A DNA stretch of 18,487 bases from Clostridiales bacterium UBA1380 (GTDB lineage Bacteria > Bacillota > Clostridia > Oscillospirales > CAG-272): contig DBRA01000007.1 in assembly GCA_002305445.1 (NCBI GenBank), forward strand, positions 1,110-19,596. The letters are read 5' to 3'. Shown here piece after piece: positions 1 through 6,422 of this stretch. Every line of letters starts with the position of its first letter. Within the stretch, counting starts at the first letter, position 1. Both the position numbers and the translations under genes were made by a program. The notes under the pieces were generated by a model. It saw nothing but the letters and a program-made list of their open reading frames with translations, was not told where the DNA came from and made no database searches.

Positions 1-642
1 GCGGCAGAGGTCCTTGTTGAAAACGAGCGAGTAGACGCGGACGTTCGTCAGCGGAGATATGTCGCCGGTACACATATAGAGCTTGCCGTAGATCGTCAGA
101 CCCTCGACGACGGTCTGGTCCCACCACTCTTTCGTCAGATCGGTGTACGGCAGCTTGTACCAGTTCTGCAGCAGGTTCGACTGCTCCTGCGTGATAAGTA
201 CGTTCGCGCCGCCGAAAACGGCGGCGTATGATGCGTCTCCGGAGTTGACCGCCGCCTTGACGTCGGCGTCGAACGCGGAGCTGTACACGACGCCGATGTC
301 GACGTTGTACAGATCGCCTATCTTCATGTTGCGGTTATAAATCGCATCGTTGAGAACTTCGCCGTTCAAATCGGCGACATCGACAAATCTGTACGACTGC
401 GCCGCAACAGGTTCGCCGCCGCCGTACAGAATCGTGAACGGCACGCCGCCGAAGTCCTCCTTCGGCAGGCCGGAGCTTTCCCAGTTGACCGCGGCCGACG
501 CGGTGTCTGCCGCGGTCGTTGTATCGGACGCGGCGGCGGTCGTTTCGCCAGCTCCGGACGGCGCGGAAGCGGACGCGCACCCGGATGAGCACACAACGAG
601 CAGCACTGCAAGCATTATCGATGCCATTCTCACGGTATTCAT
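1..642 (-). CDS. ABC-importer solute-binding lipoprotein, N-terminal part (runs off left edge)
   Basis: The frame is open from an ATG at 642 to base 1 (214 codons), so only the N-terminal part is seen. It begins MNTVRMASIMLAVLLVVCSSGC: a short basic start, a hydrophobic segment, then Ser-Ser-Gly-Cys22, an imperfect lipobox followed by an Ala/Ser/Thr-rich linker typical of Gram-positive lipoproteins. The mature part (…FGGVPFTILYGG…, then KEWWDQ and TIYGKLYMCTGDISP) has the look of a family 1 extracellular solute-binding protein, which would capture a sugar or oligosaccharide outside the membrane and hand it to an ABC permease. AAAGG lies 12 nt before the ATG. The gene is divergent from a cytoplasmic GH10 xylanase, so a xylo-oligosaccharide ligand is a reasonable inference but is not shown by the sequence. 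Permease genes, if present, would lie beyond the left edge. Confidence 0.8.
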   Translation of the reverse strand, partial: MNTVRMASIMLAVLLVVCSSGCASASAPSGAGETTAAASDTTTAADTASAAVNWESSGLPKEDFGGVPFTILYGGGEPVAAQSYRFVDVADLNGEVLNDAIYNRNMKIGDLYNVDIGVVYSSAFDADVKAAVNSGDASYAAVFGGANVLITQEQSNLLQNWYKLPYTDLTKEWWDQTVVEGLTIYGKLYMCTGDISPLTNVRVYSLVFNKDLCR

Positions 643-675
643 AACTCATTAACCTTTCATATAAAGTTGTACAAC

Positions 676-705
676 ATTATACAATGTAATGGCATAACCT
701 GTCAA
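676..705 (-). promoter_or_regulatory. Sigma-A promoter for the solute-binding protein gene
   Basis: On the minus strand TTGACA (700-705) is followed after 18 bp by a perfect TATAAT (676-681), about 35 bp upstream of the ATG. A 14/18-matching dyad TTGTAcAAc…TACAA (667-684) overlaps the -10 element. Its half-site resembles GntR-family (AraR/TreR-like) operators, so repression there is plausible. Confidence 0.75.
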
Positions 706-710
706 TGGTT

Positions 711-726
711 ATTTATCCGGATAAAT
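711..726. promoter_or_regulatory. Perfect 16-bp palindrome, candidate operator
   Basis: ATTTATCCGGATAAAT is fully self-complementary. It lies between two divergent promoters, 6 bp upstream of the solute-binding-protein -35 and 23 bp upstream of the xylanase -35. That position suits an activator or a shared regulator. The protein that binds it cannot be told from the sequence. Confidence 0.5.
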
Positions 727-738
727 TATCTATAATCA

Positions 739-750
739 AACAACGTTGTT
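739..750. promoter_or_regulatory. Perfect 12-bp palindrome abutting the xylanase -35
   Basis: AACAACGTTGTT is perfectly symmetric with a central CG, as in many LacI-family operators. It overlaps the first two bases of the xylanase -35 hexamer (749-754), so a bound protein could block or contact polymerase. The LacI link is an inference from symmetry only. Confidence 0.4.
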
Positions 751-777
751 GACGGGGCGCGCAAGCGGTGTTATAAT
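749..777 (+). promoter_or_regulatory. Sigma-A promoter for the xylanase gene
   Basis: TTGACG (749-754), a 17-bp spacer and a perfect TATAAT (772-777). Transcription would start near 784, giving a leader of about 37 nt that contains the AAAGGCGG ribosome-binding site at 804-811. Confidence 0.8.
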
Positions 778-820
778 TTAAAATAACTTAAATTTTTATA
801 CATAAAGGCGGAAATATGGT

Positions 821-1777
821 ATGAAAACACTGAAAGAGGCATATTCGCGATACTTCCGCATCGGCGCGGCAGTGAACCCGCGCTCGCTCGAACGCTTCGG
901 CGACCTCGTCGGGTCGCAGTTTTCGTCGCTGACGTGCGAAAACGAGATGAAGTTCGCGTCTATTGAGCCGAAACCGGGCGAATACACCTTCGGCGGCGCG
1001 GACATTGTCTACGATTTTGCCAAGCGCAACGACATACCGATGCGCGGGCACACGCTGCTCTGGCACGCGCAGACGCCGATGTGGGTGTACGAGGGCGGCC
1101 GCGACGCAGCGCTCGCACGCATCAAATCGCATATGCTGGCGATGGCCGGGCGCTACCCGGACATCTGGAGCTGGGACGTCGTCAACGAAACCATCGCCGA
1201 CGACAAGACAGGCGCGCTGCGCCGTTCTCCCGCCTATGAGGCGATCGGCCCCGATTATCTGCGGGTCGTCTACCGCATGGCTGCGGAGATCTTCCCGAAC
1301 GCGCAGCTCGTCTTAAACGACTACAACGAGCTCTCGCCCGAAAAGCGCGCCGGCATGATCCGCGCCGCGAAGGACATCAACGCGGAAGGCCGCATCGTCA
1401 GCACGATCGGCATGCAGGGCCACTGGAACATCTGGGTCGACCCGGACGACGTCCGCCGCTGCATCTCCGAAATCGCCGAAGCCGGCTTCCGCGTACAGGT
1501 CACGGAGCTCGACCTCTCCTGCTTCAAGTGGGATGAGCGCGAGCCGGAGGACCGCGACACGCCCGAATACCGCGCGCAGCTCGCCAAAGCTTACGGAGAT
1601 ATATTCGCCGTATTTCGCGAATTCGCGGATGTGATCGACGCCGTCACGTTCTGGGGCGTTGACGACGGGTCGAGCTGGCTGAACGGCTTCCCGGCCGGTC
1701 GCCGCCCCAACTGGCCGCTTCTCTTCGACAGAGAAGGCAAGCCCAAGGAAGCGTATTACGCAGTAACCGAGTTTTAA
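821..1777 (+). CDS. Endo-1,4-beta-xylanase, glycoside hydrolase family 10, cytoplasmic
   Basis: The 318-residue protein is a single GH10 barrel with no added carbohydrate-binding module. Family hallmarks are in order: TCENEMKF near 38-45, GHTLLWHAQTP near 76-86, WDVVNE with the expected acid/base Glu123, GMQGHW with His201, VTELD with the expected nucleophile Glu229, and TFWGVDDGSSW near 276-286. It would cleave beta-1,4-xylosyl bonds with retention of configuration. There is no signal peptide: the N-terminus (MKTLKEAYSRYFRIG) is charged and leads straight into the fold. It should therefore act in the cytoplasm on imported xylo-oligosaccharides rather than on polymeric xylan. AAAGGCGG lies about 9 nt before the ATG. 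It has its own promoter and is divergent from a solute-binding lipoprotein gene, which fits an uptake-and-hydrolysis unit. The family call is firm; exact substrate length is inferred. Confidence 0.95.
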   Translation: MKTLKEAYSRYFRIGAAVNPRSLERFGDLVGSQFSSLTCENEMKFASIEPKPGEYTFGGADIVYDFAKRNDIPMRGHTLLWHAQTPMWVYEGGRDAALARIKSHMLAMAGRYPDIWSWDVVNETIADDKTGALRRSPAYEAIGPDYLRVVYRMAAEIFPNAQLVLNDYNELSPEKRAGMIRAAKDINAEGRIVSTIGMQGHWNIWVDPDDVRRCISEIAEAGFRVQVTELDLSCFKWDEREPEDRDTPEYRAQLAKAYGDIFAVFREFADVIDAVTFWGVDDGSSWLNGFPAGRRPNWPLLFDREGKPKEAYYAVTEF

Positions 1778-1844
1778 ACCCGTAAAAATTGCGACGCCGA
1801 TTTATCCGACATCGCTCAAATACAACAAGCGAAAGGATTACAAC

Positions 1845-3188
1845 ATGAAAAACAGCACCCCCATAACGCAGGACCAGATCGCCGAATACTCGCGCGCGTA
1901 CAGTGCCGATGCGACGGCGCAGATCCTGACGAACGCCTTCTCCAAGACCGGCATGGGCAACCTCGCTTACAACCCCGTCGCCGCCAAGAAGATGCAGTTC
2001 CGCTTCTCGATCGACATCAAGACCATGCCGGCGACCAACCAGAAGAGCTCCGGCCGCTGCTGGCTTTTCGCGGCGACAAACGTGCTCCGCGAGCGCATCG
2101 CGAAGCAGTGCAACATGGACAACTTCGAGCTGTCGCAGTCTTATCTCGCATTTTGGGATAAATTCGAGCGCTGCAACTACTACTTCGAAACGATAATCGA
2201 CACCGCGAAGCTGCCGGCCGACGACCGCACGGTTTCCTACCTTGTCGGCACCGGCGTTTTCGACGGCGGACAGTGGGATATGTTCGTCAACATCGTCCGC
2301 AAGTACGGCATCGTCCCGAAGGACGCGATGCCGGAGACCGAGCAGACGAGCTCGACCGGCAACCTCAACAACCACCTCAACCGCTACCTCAAGGTCGTCG
2401 CGATACGCCTTCGCAAAATGATCGCCGAAGGCGCCGACGAAGCCGCGATCGACGCCGAGAAGAAGACGGCGCTCGCGAAGATCTACCGCTTCCTCTGCAT
2501 GTGCTACGGCGAGCCGCCGAAGGAGTTCGACTTCGAGTATACCGACAAGGAGTCGAAGCTGCACCGCGAGCCCGGCTACACGCCTATGACCTACTTCGAA
2601 AAGTACGTCGGAACGTACCTCGACGACTACGTCAGCATCATCAACGCCCCAACCGTCGACAAGCCGTACGACGCCGTCTACACCGTCAAGTACCTCGGCA
2701 ACGTCGTCGGCGCGAACCCGATTCTGTACCTCAACTTAGAGCTTGAGGAGTTCAAGTCGATCGTACTGCAGCAGCTGAAGGACGGCGAAATCGTCTGGTT
2801 CGGCTCCGACTGCGGCAAGTTCGGCGACGGCGCCGCGAAGTCGTGGGACGACGCGAGCTGGAACCACGAAGCGCTGACAGGCTTCGAGCTGACGCTCAAC
2901 AAAGCCGATTCGCTCGACTATCACGAGAGCCAGATGAACCACGCGATGGTCATAACCGGCGTCAACATAGACGAGGCGACCGGCAGGCCCAACCGCTGGA
3001 AGATCGAGAATTCGTGGGGATCGGACGGCGCGAACGGCGGATATCATATGGCGTCCGACACATGGTTCGACCGCTACGTATATCAGGCCGTCGTCAACAA
3101 GAAGTACCTCGGCGAAAAGTCGAAGCTTCTCAAGAAAAAGCCGAAGGTTCTCGATCCGTGGGATCCGATGGGCTCTCTCGCCGACTGA
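1845..3188 (+). CDS. pepC: Aminopeptidase C / bleomycin hydrolase (peptidase family C1B)
   Basis: The 447-residue protein is full length for PepC. It is a papain-fold cysteine aminopeptidase that in known members forms a hexameric cytoplasmic barrel and trims peptides from the N-terminus. The catalytic triad is visible: Cys72 in SSGRCWLFA, His366 in MNHAMVITGV and Asn389 in ENSWG. The oxyanion Gln66 lies in NQKSSG. There is no signal peptide, in line with intracellular peptide turnover. AAAGGA lies 7 nt before the ATG. The gene begins 67 bp after the xylanase with no clear promoter or terminator between them, so readthrough from the xylanase promoter is possible although the functions are unrelated. 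The transcript ends at a strong hairpin. The C-terminal residues differ from the lactococcal type and were not assessed for the C-terminal trimming role. Confidence 0.95.
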   Translation: MKNSTPITQDQIAEYSRAYSADATAQILTNAFSKTGMGNLAYNPVAAKKMQFRFSIDIKTMPATNQKSSGRCWLFAATNVLRERIAKQCNMDNFELSQSYLAFWDKFERCNYYFETIIDTAKLPADDRTVSYLVGTGVFDGGQWDMFVNIVRKYGIVPKDAMPETEQTSSTGNLNNHLNRYLKVVAIRLRKMIAEGADEAAIDAEKKTALAKIYRFLCMCYGEPPKEFDFEYTDKESKLHREPGYTPMTYFEKYVGTYLDDYVSIINAPTVDKPYDAVYTVKYLGNVVGANPILYLNLELEEFKSIVLQQLKDGEIVWFGSDCGKFGDGAAKSWDDASWNHEALTGFELTLNKADSLDYHESQMNHAMVITGVNIDEATGRPNRWKIENSWGSDGANGGYHMASDTWFDRYVYQAVVNKKYLGEKSKLLKKKPKVLDPWDPMGSLAD

Positions 3189-3202
3189 GTACATATCGAG
3201 AA

Positions 3203-3234
3203 AAGCACCCTGCTATAACAGGGTGCTTCTTTTT
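3203..3234 (+). terminator. Rho-independent terminator after pepC
   Basis: AAGCACCCTG and CAGGGTGCTT form a perfect 10-bp stem with a 6-nt loop (CTATAA), followed by CTTTTT. It begins 15 bp after the pepC stop codon. Confidence 0.9.
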
Positions 3235-3243
3235 AATCCGTCA

Positions 3244-3271
3244 AAAAAGACCCGCCGAAACGGGTCTTTTT
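3244..3271 (-). terminator. Bidirectional terminator for the ABC/DUF1854 operon
   Basis: AAAAAGACCCG and CGGGTCTTTTT form an 11-bp stem around CCGAAA, with T-runs on both strands. On the minus strand it lies 18 bp past the last ABC gene. Together with the previous hairpin it insulates the two convergent transcripts. Confidence 0.85.
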
Positions 3272-3288
3272 ACGCTGTTTTTATATTG

Positions 3289-5547
3289 TCACGCGTGCTT
3301 TTTGACGAAGCCGGAGTCCTGCCTCTGCGCCATGACGAGGCGCCAGTAGTGACCCTTCTGCGCAAGCAGCTCCTCGTGCGTGCCGAACTCGACAAGCTTG
3401 CCGCGGTCGAGCACGATCAGCCTGTCGGCGTTGCGCAGCGTCGAGAGCCTGTGAGCGATGGCAAGCGTCGTGCGGTTTTTCGTGAGCTTGTTTATCGCGT
3501 CCTGAATCAGCTTCTCGGTCTCGGTGTCGAGCGCGGCGGTCGCCTCGTCGAGGATGAGGATGTGCGGATCGTGTATCAGCGCGCGCGCTATCGCGACGCG
3601 CTGGCGTTCGCCGCCGGAGAGGGAATAGCCCTTTTCGCCGACCATCGTGTTATAGCCTTCGGGCAGGTTAACGATGAAGTCGTGCGCGTTGGCGAGCTTG
3701 GCGGCGTTGATGACCTCCTCGTCCGACGCGAGCGGCTTGGAGTAGCGGATGTTGTCGCGTATCGAACCGGAGAACAGGTGCGTTTCCTGAAGCACGACGC
3801 CTATCTGCGAGCGCAGCGCACCCTGCGATATGTCCTTGATGTTGACTTCGTCGATATATATGCCGCCCTCGTTTACGTCATAAAGACGCATCAGAAGGTT
3901 GATAAGCGTCGTCTTGCCCGAGCCGGAGAGACCCACGATGCCGATCATCTCGCCCTGCTTGATCGAGAACGAGATGTGCTCGAGCACGGGGTTGTATGTC
4001 TCGTAGCCGAACGTGACGTCTCTGAACTCGATGTCGCCCTCGATCGAGATATCGATCGGCAGGCCGATGTCGCTTACTTCGGGCTGCTCCTCGAGGATTT
4101 CGAGCACCTTGCCCAAAGAGGTGAGGAAGCCGGAAATCTGGCGCGGTATAAAAGTTATCCAGAGCAGCGGCGCGTATATGATGTTCGCGTAGCTGTTGAA
4201 CTGGTGCAGCGTACCGATGTCAAGCCCCGTTCCGGGAGCGTCCGTGTTCTTGAATAGCATCCAGTTGCCGTAAAACAGTATCAGATACGAGCCGAGGCGC
4301 ACGAGGAAGCCGAGCAGCGGGAATATGGTGTCGAAGAGCTTGGCATTTGATTCCGCCTGCGCGGACTGGCGGTCGGTGGCGGCGCGGAAGCGCTCGATTT
4401 CGCTTTCCTCGCGGCCGAACGACTTGACGACGCGTATGCCGTTAAGCACGTCCTGCAAAAGCTGATTGACGCGCCAGGATAACAGCCAGTTCTTCTCGTT
4501 GCGCGCCTGCATCGTCTTCCAGAAGTTTGCGACGAGATAGACGACGAACGGTATCGGAACGAACACGAACATGCTCATTATCGGGCTCATCGCGAGCAGA
4601 AGCACGAGCGCGAGCATGAACGACGCGGCTTGTATGAACAGGTTCGGAAGGTTGCCGGTTATGAAGCCCTGCACGACGCCGACGTCGCCGTTGATGCGGC
4701 CCATAAGGTCGCCCGTCGATTTGCGCTGAATCGACGAAAGCGAGAGCATCTGGATCTTCTCGTAGAGCAGCGTGCGCATCATGAGCGTGAACTTGTTGCC
4801 CGATATGGCGGAGAGACGTCCCTGAACGACGCCTATCGCACGCTGGAAAAGGTCGATCGACACGATCGCGATGACGATGCCGATGAAGCCCGGTATGGCG
4901 GTCGGATCGCCTCGCACTTCGGCGTTGGTAATGTAGTTGTTGACCGCAATGCGCTGTATCCACGGCACGATGAACTGGAACGCGATCGAGAATACGGCGA
5001 CGAAGAGCGGGAAGAACAGCATGAGCCGCAGGCCCTTCGTCATCGCCCAGAGTTTCTGGTAGATCTCCTTTTTGTCGCGGCAGAAGGGGCATATCGTCGT
5101 CGCGTGGACGAACGGCCGCCCGCACTTGGGGCAGTAGCGCTCGCGCTCGGAGTTTGTGAGCGGCTCGAGGGTGTGCGCTTTCTCCTCGTCCTCGCGTATT
5201 GTTTCTGATAAAAGCTTGCACGCCTTGACGAGCACGGCGTAGCGCGGCAGGTTGCGGCCCGATATGAAGCGGGCGAGCAGTTTAGTCGTGCCCTTCACCT
5301 TGCAGTAAAAGCCGCAGTTGCCGTACATGACCTCGGTTTTGAACTCCTCGCAGTCGCGCAGAGGCCATCTGTTCAGAAGCGTACCGTCGAGCAGCTTGTA
5401 TATCGCCGTGTCGGTGACGGCGATATAACCAGTGACGAAGCGGTCGTCTATTATGTTGAACGGCACGCAGTACATGAGGCGTTCGCCGCCTCTGGCGACG
5501 TCAAACGCCGCCGCGTCGGCTGCCGGCAGGTCATAAAGCAATTTCAT
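3289..5547 (-). CDS. ABC exporter half-transporter with N-terminal PH-like domain and zinc ribbon
   Basis: The protein has 752 residues. Residues 1-130 form a soluble domain (TGYIAVTDTAIYKL, MYGNCGFYCKV) that resembles a bacterial PH-like beta fold; this is an inference. A four-cysteine zinc ribbon follows (Cys139, 142, 153, 156: CPKC…CPFC). An ABC type-1 membrane domain spans about 172-475. The nucleotide-binding domain has Walker A GLSGSGKT (539-546), signature LSGGERQ (643-649), Walker B ILILDE (Glu668) and H-loop His699, so the ATPase looks fully active. It should use ATP to export an unknown substrate, probably as a heterodimer with the related ABC gene at 6423-8876. It is the last gene of a three-gene minus-strand operon, 73 bp after the DUF1854 gene. 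The ATG is the first start after an in-frame stop; AAAGGA lies an unusually long 14 nt upstream. Substrate prediction is not possible from sequence alone. Confidence 0.88.
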   Translation of the reverse strand: MKLLYDLPAADAAAFDVARGGERLMYCVPFNIIDDRFVTGYIAVTDTAIYKLLDGTLLNRWPLRDCEEFKTEVMYGNCGFYCKVKGTTKLLARFISGRNLPRYAVLVKACKLLSETIREDEEKAHTLEPLTNSERERYCPKCGRPFVHATTICPFCRDKKEIYQKLWAMTKGLRLMLFFPLFVAVFSIAFQFIVPWIQRIAVNNYITNAEVRGDPTAIPGFIGIVIAIVSIDLFQRAIGVVQGRLSAISGNKFTLMMRTLLYEKIQMLSLSSIQRKSTGDLMGRINGDVGVVQGFITGNLPNLFIQAASFMLALVLLLAMSPIMSMFVFVPIPFVVYLVANFWKTMQARNEKNWLLSWRVNQLLQDVLNGIRVVKSFGREESEIERFRAATDRQSAQAESNAKLFDTIFPLLGFLVRLGSYLILFYGNWMLFKNTDAPGTGLDIGTLHQFNSYANIIYAPLLWITFIPRQISGFLTSLGKVLEILEEQPEVSDIGLPIDISIEGDIEFRDVTFGYETYNPVLEHISFSIKQGEMIGIVGLSGSGKTTLINLLMRLYDVNEGGIYIDEVNIKDISQGALRSQIGVVLQETHLFSGSIRDNIRYSKPLASDEEVINAAKLANAHDFIVNLPEGYNTMVGEKGYSLSGGERQRVAIARALIHDPHILILDEATAALDTETEKLIQDAINKLTKNRTTLAIAHRLSTLRNADRLIVLDRGKLVEFGTHEELLAQKGHYWRLVMAQRQDSGFVKKHA

Positions 5548-5620
5548 ATGCCGCTGACCGATCCTTTCTTAGTCTTTACGAAGCGTGGGGCGGATGTCGC
5601 ATTACCGCCGGACGTTTTAA

Positions 5621-6388
5621 TCAGATGTAAATCTCGATGCGGCGGAAGCTCGCCTTGTCGAGCTTTGACGGATCCGGCACGGTGAAGGCGTTGCCGTCCA
5701 TATCGGAGATAAAGACTCTGCCGTCTTCAAGGATGCGGATGTTGGAGAACGGGTTGTCGAGGACGAAGGTGACCTTTCCCGCCGTCGTCTCCGTCTCCCA
5801 GTATGAATAGCCGAATTTTTCCTTGACGTTCAATATCTTTGTGATCTCGGGCGTAAAATAGCGCAGCGCGAGTTCGTCGTTGATGATCTTGACGGTTTCG
5901 GGGTCGAAGTCGCCGATGCGCCTGATCATGCCGATCTCTTTGCCGCGGCCTTTTTCGCGGCTGTCCGGCTCTCTGACCGATAAAAACTCGTCGGGGTTGG
6001 AGATCGGGAACGAGCGCAGGATTATGACGCGCTCGAAGACCTCGATCTCGCCGTGATCGACGGCGTCCTCGCCGCTGTTTTTCAGCTCGAGCGAGACGAG
6101 GTTGCCGGCCGAGCGGAAAAAGCGCGCGTTTTCCGGCGTCAGCGGAACCGAACGGCGCGAGCGGAACAGCTTGTCGACGTCAATATTGTCGTCGCTCTGC
6201 TCATTTTCCGCTTCGGTCTTTTCGGCGTCCGCGTCGGCTTTGACTTCGGTTTTCTTCGCGTCGGCTTTCTTTTCGTCCTTCTCGTCGGCGGCTTTCGGCT
6301 TTTTCGCTTCGGCAGTGGCGGCTTCGTTTTCGGCCGCGACCTTCTTTTCTTCGGCGTCGCCTTTGGCGATTTTCTTCTTGTCGTCCAT
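5621..6388 (-). CDS. DUF1854-family protein with charged N-terminal tail
   Basis: An ATG at 6388 is preferred (255 residues): GAGG lies 8 nt before it, but only 2 nt before the upstream in-frame TTG at 6394. Residues 1-70 are low complexity, rich in Lys, Ala, Glu and Asp (KKADAKKTEVKADADAEKTE), and probably disordered. Residues 75-255 match my recollection of DUF1854: RSFPISNPDEFLSVRE, then a short IGMIRRIGDF segment, ELALRYFTPEITKI, a strand WETETTAGKVTFVLD, and a closing LDKASFRRIEIYI helix. There is no signal peptide or membrane segment, so it is cytoplasmic. It sits between two ABC half-transporter genes (34 bp and 73 bp gaps), which suggests a cytoplasmic partner or regulator of that exporter. 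In proteobacteria DUF1854 proteins have been named for association with cyanophycin metabolism (recalled, not checked). No catalytic motif is obvious. Confidence 0.78.
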   Translation of the reverse strand: MDDKKKIAKGDAEEKKVAAENEAATAEAKKPKAADEKDEKKADAKKTEVKADADAEKTEAENEQSDDNIDVDKLFRSRRSVPLTPENARFFRSAGNLVSLELKNSGEDAVDHGEIEVFERVIILRSFPISNPDEFLSVREPDSREKGRGKEIGMIRRIGDFDPETVKIINDELALRYFTPEITKILNVKEKFGYSYWETETTAGKVTFVLDNPFSNIRILEDGRVFISDMDGNAFTVPDPSKLDKASFRRIEIYI

Positions 6389-6422
6389 AATCAATGCCTC
6401 TTTTTTGATAGCGGAAGCGTCC

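Noticed and set aside
3223..4257. Plus-strand open frame of 344 codons after pepC
   Set aside because: It starts inside the pepC terminator and is opposite the ABC nucleotide-binding domain; no protein-like pattern.
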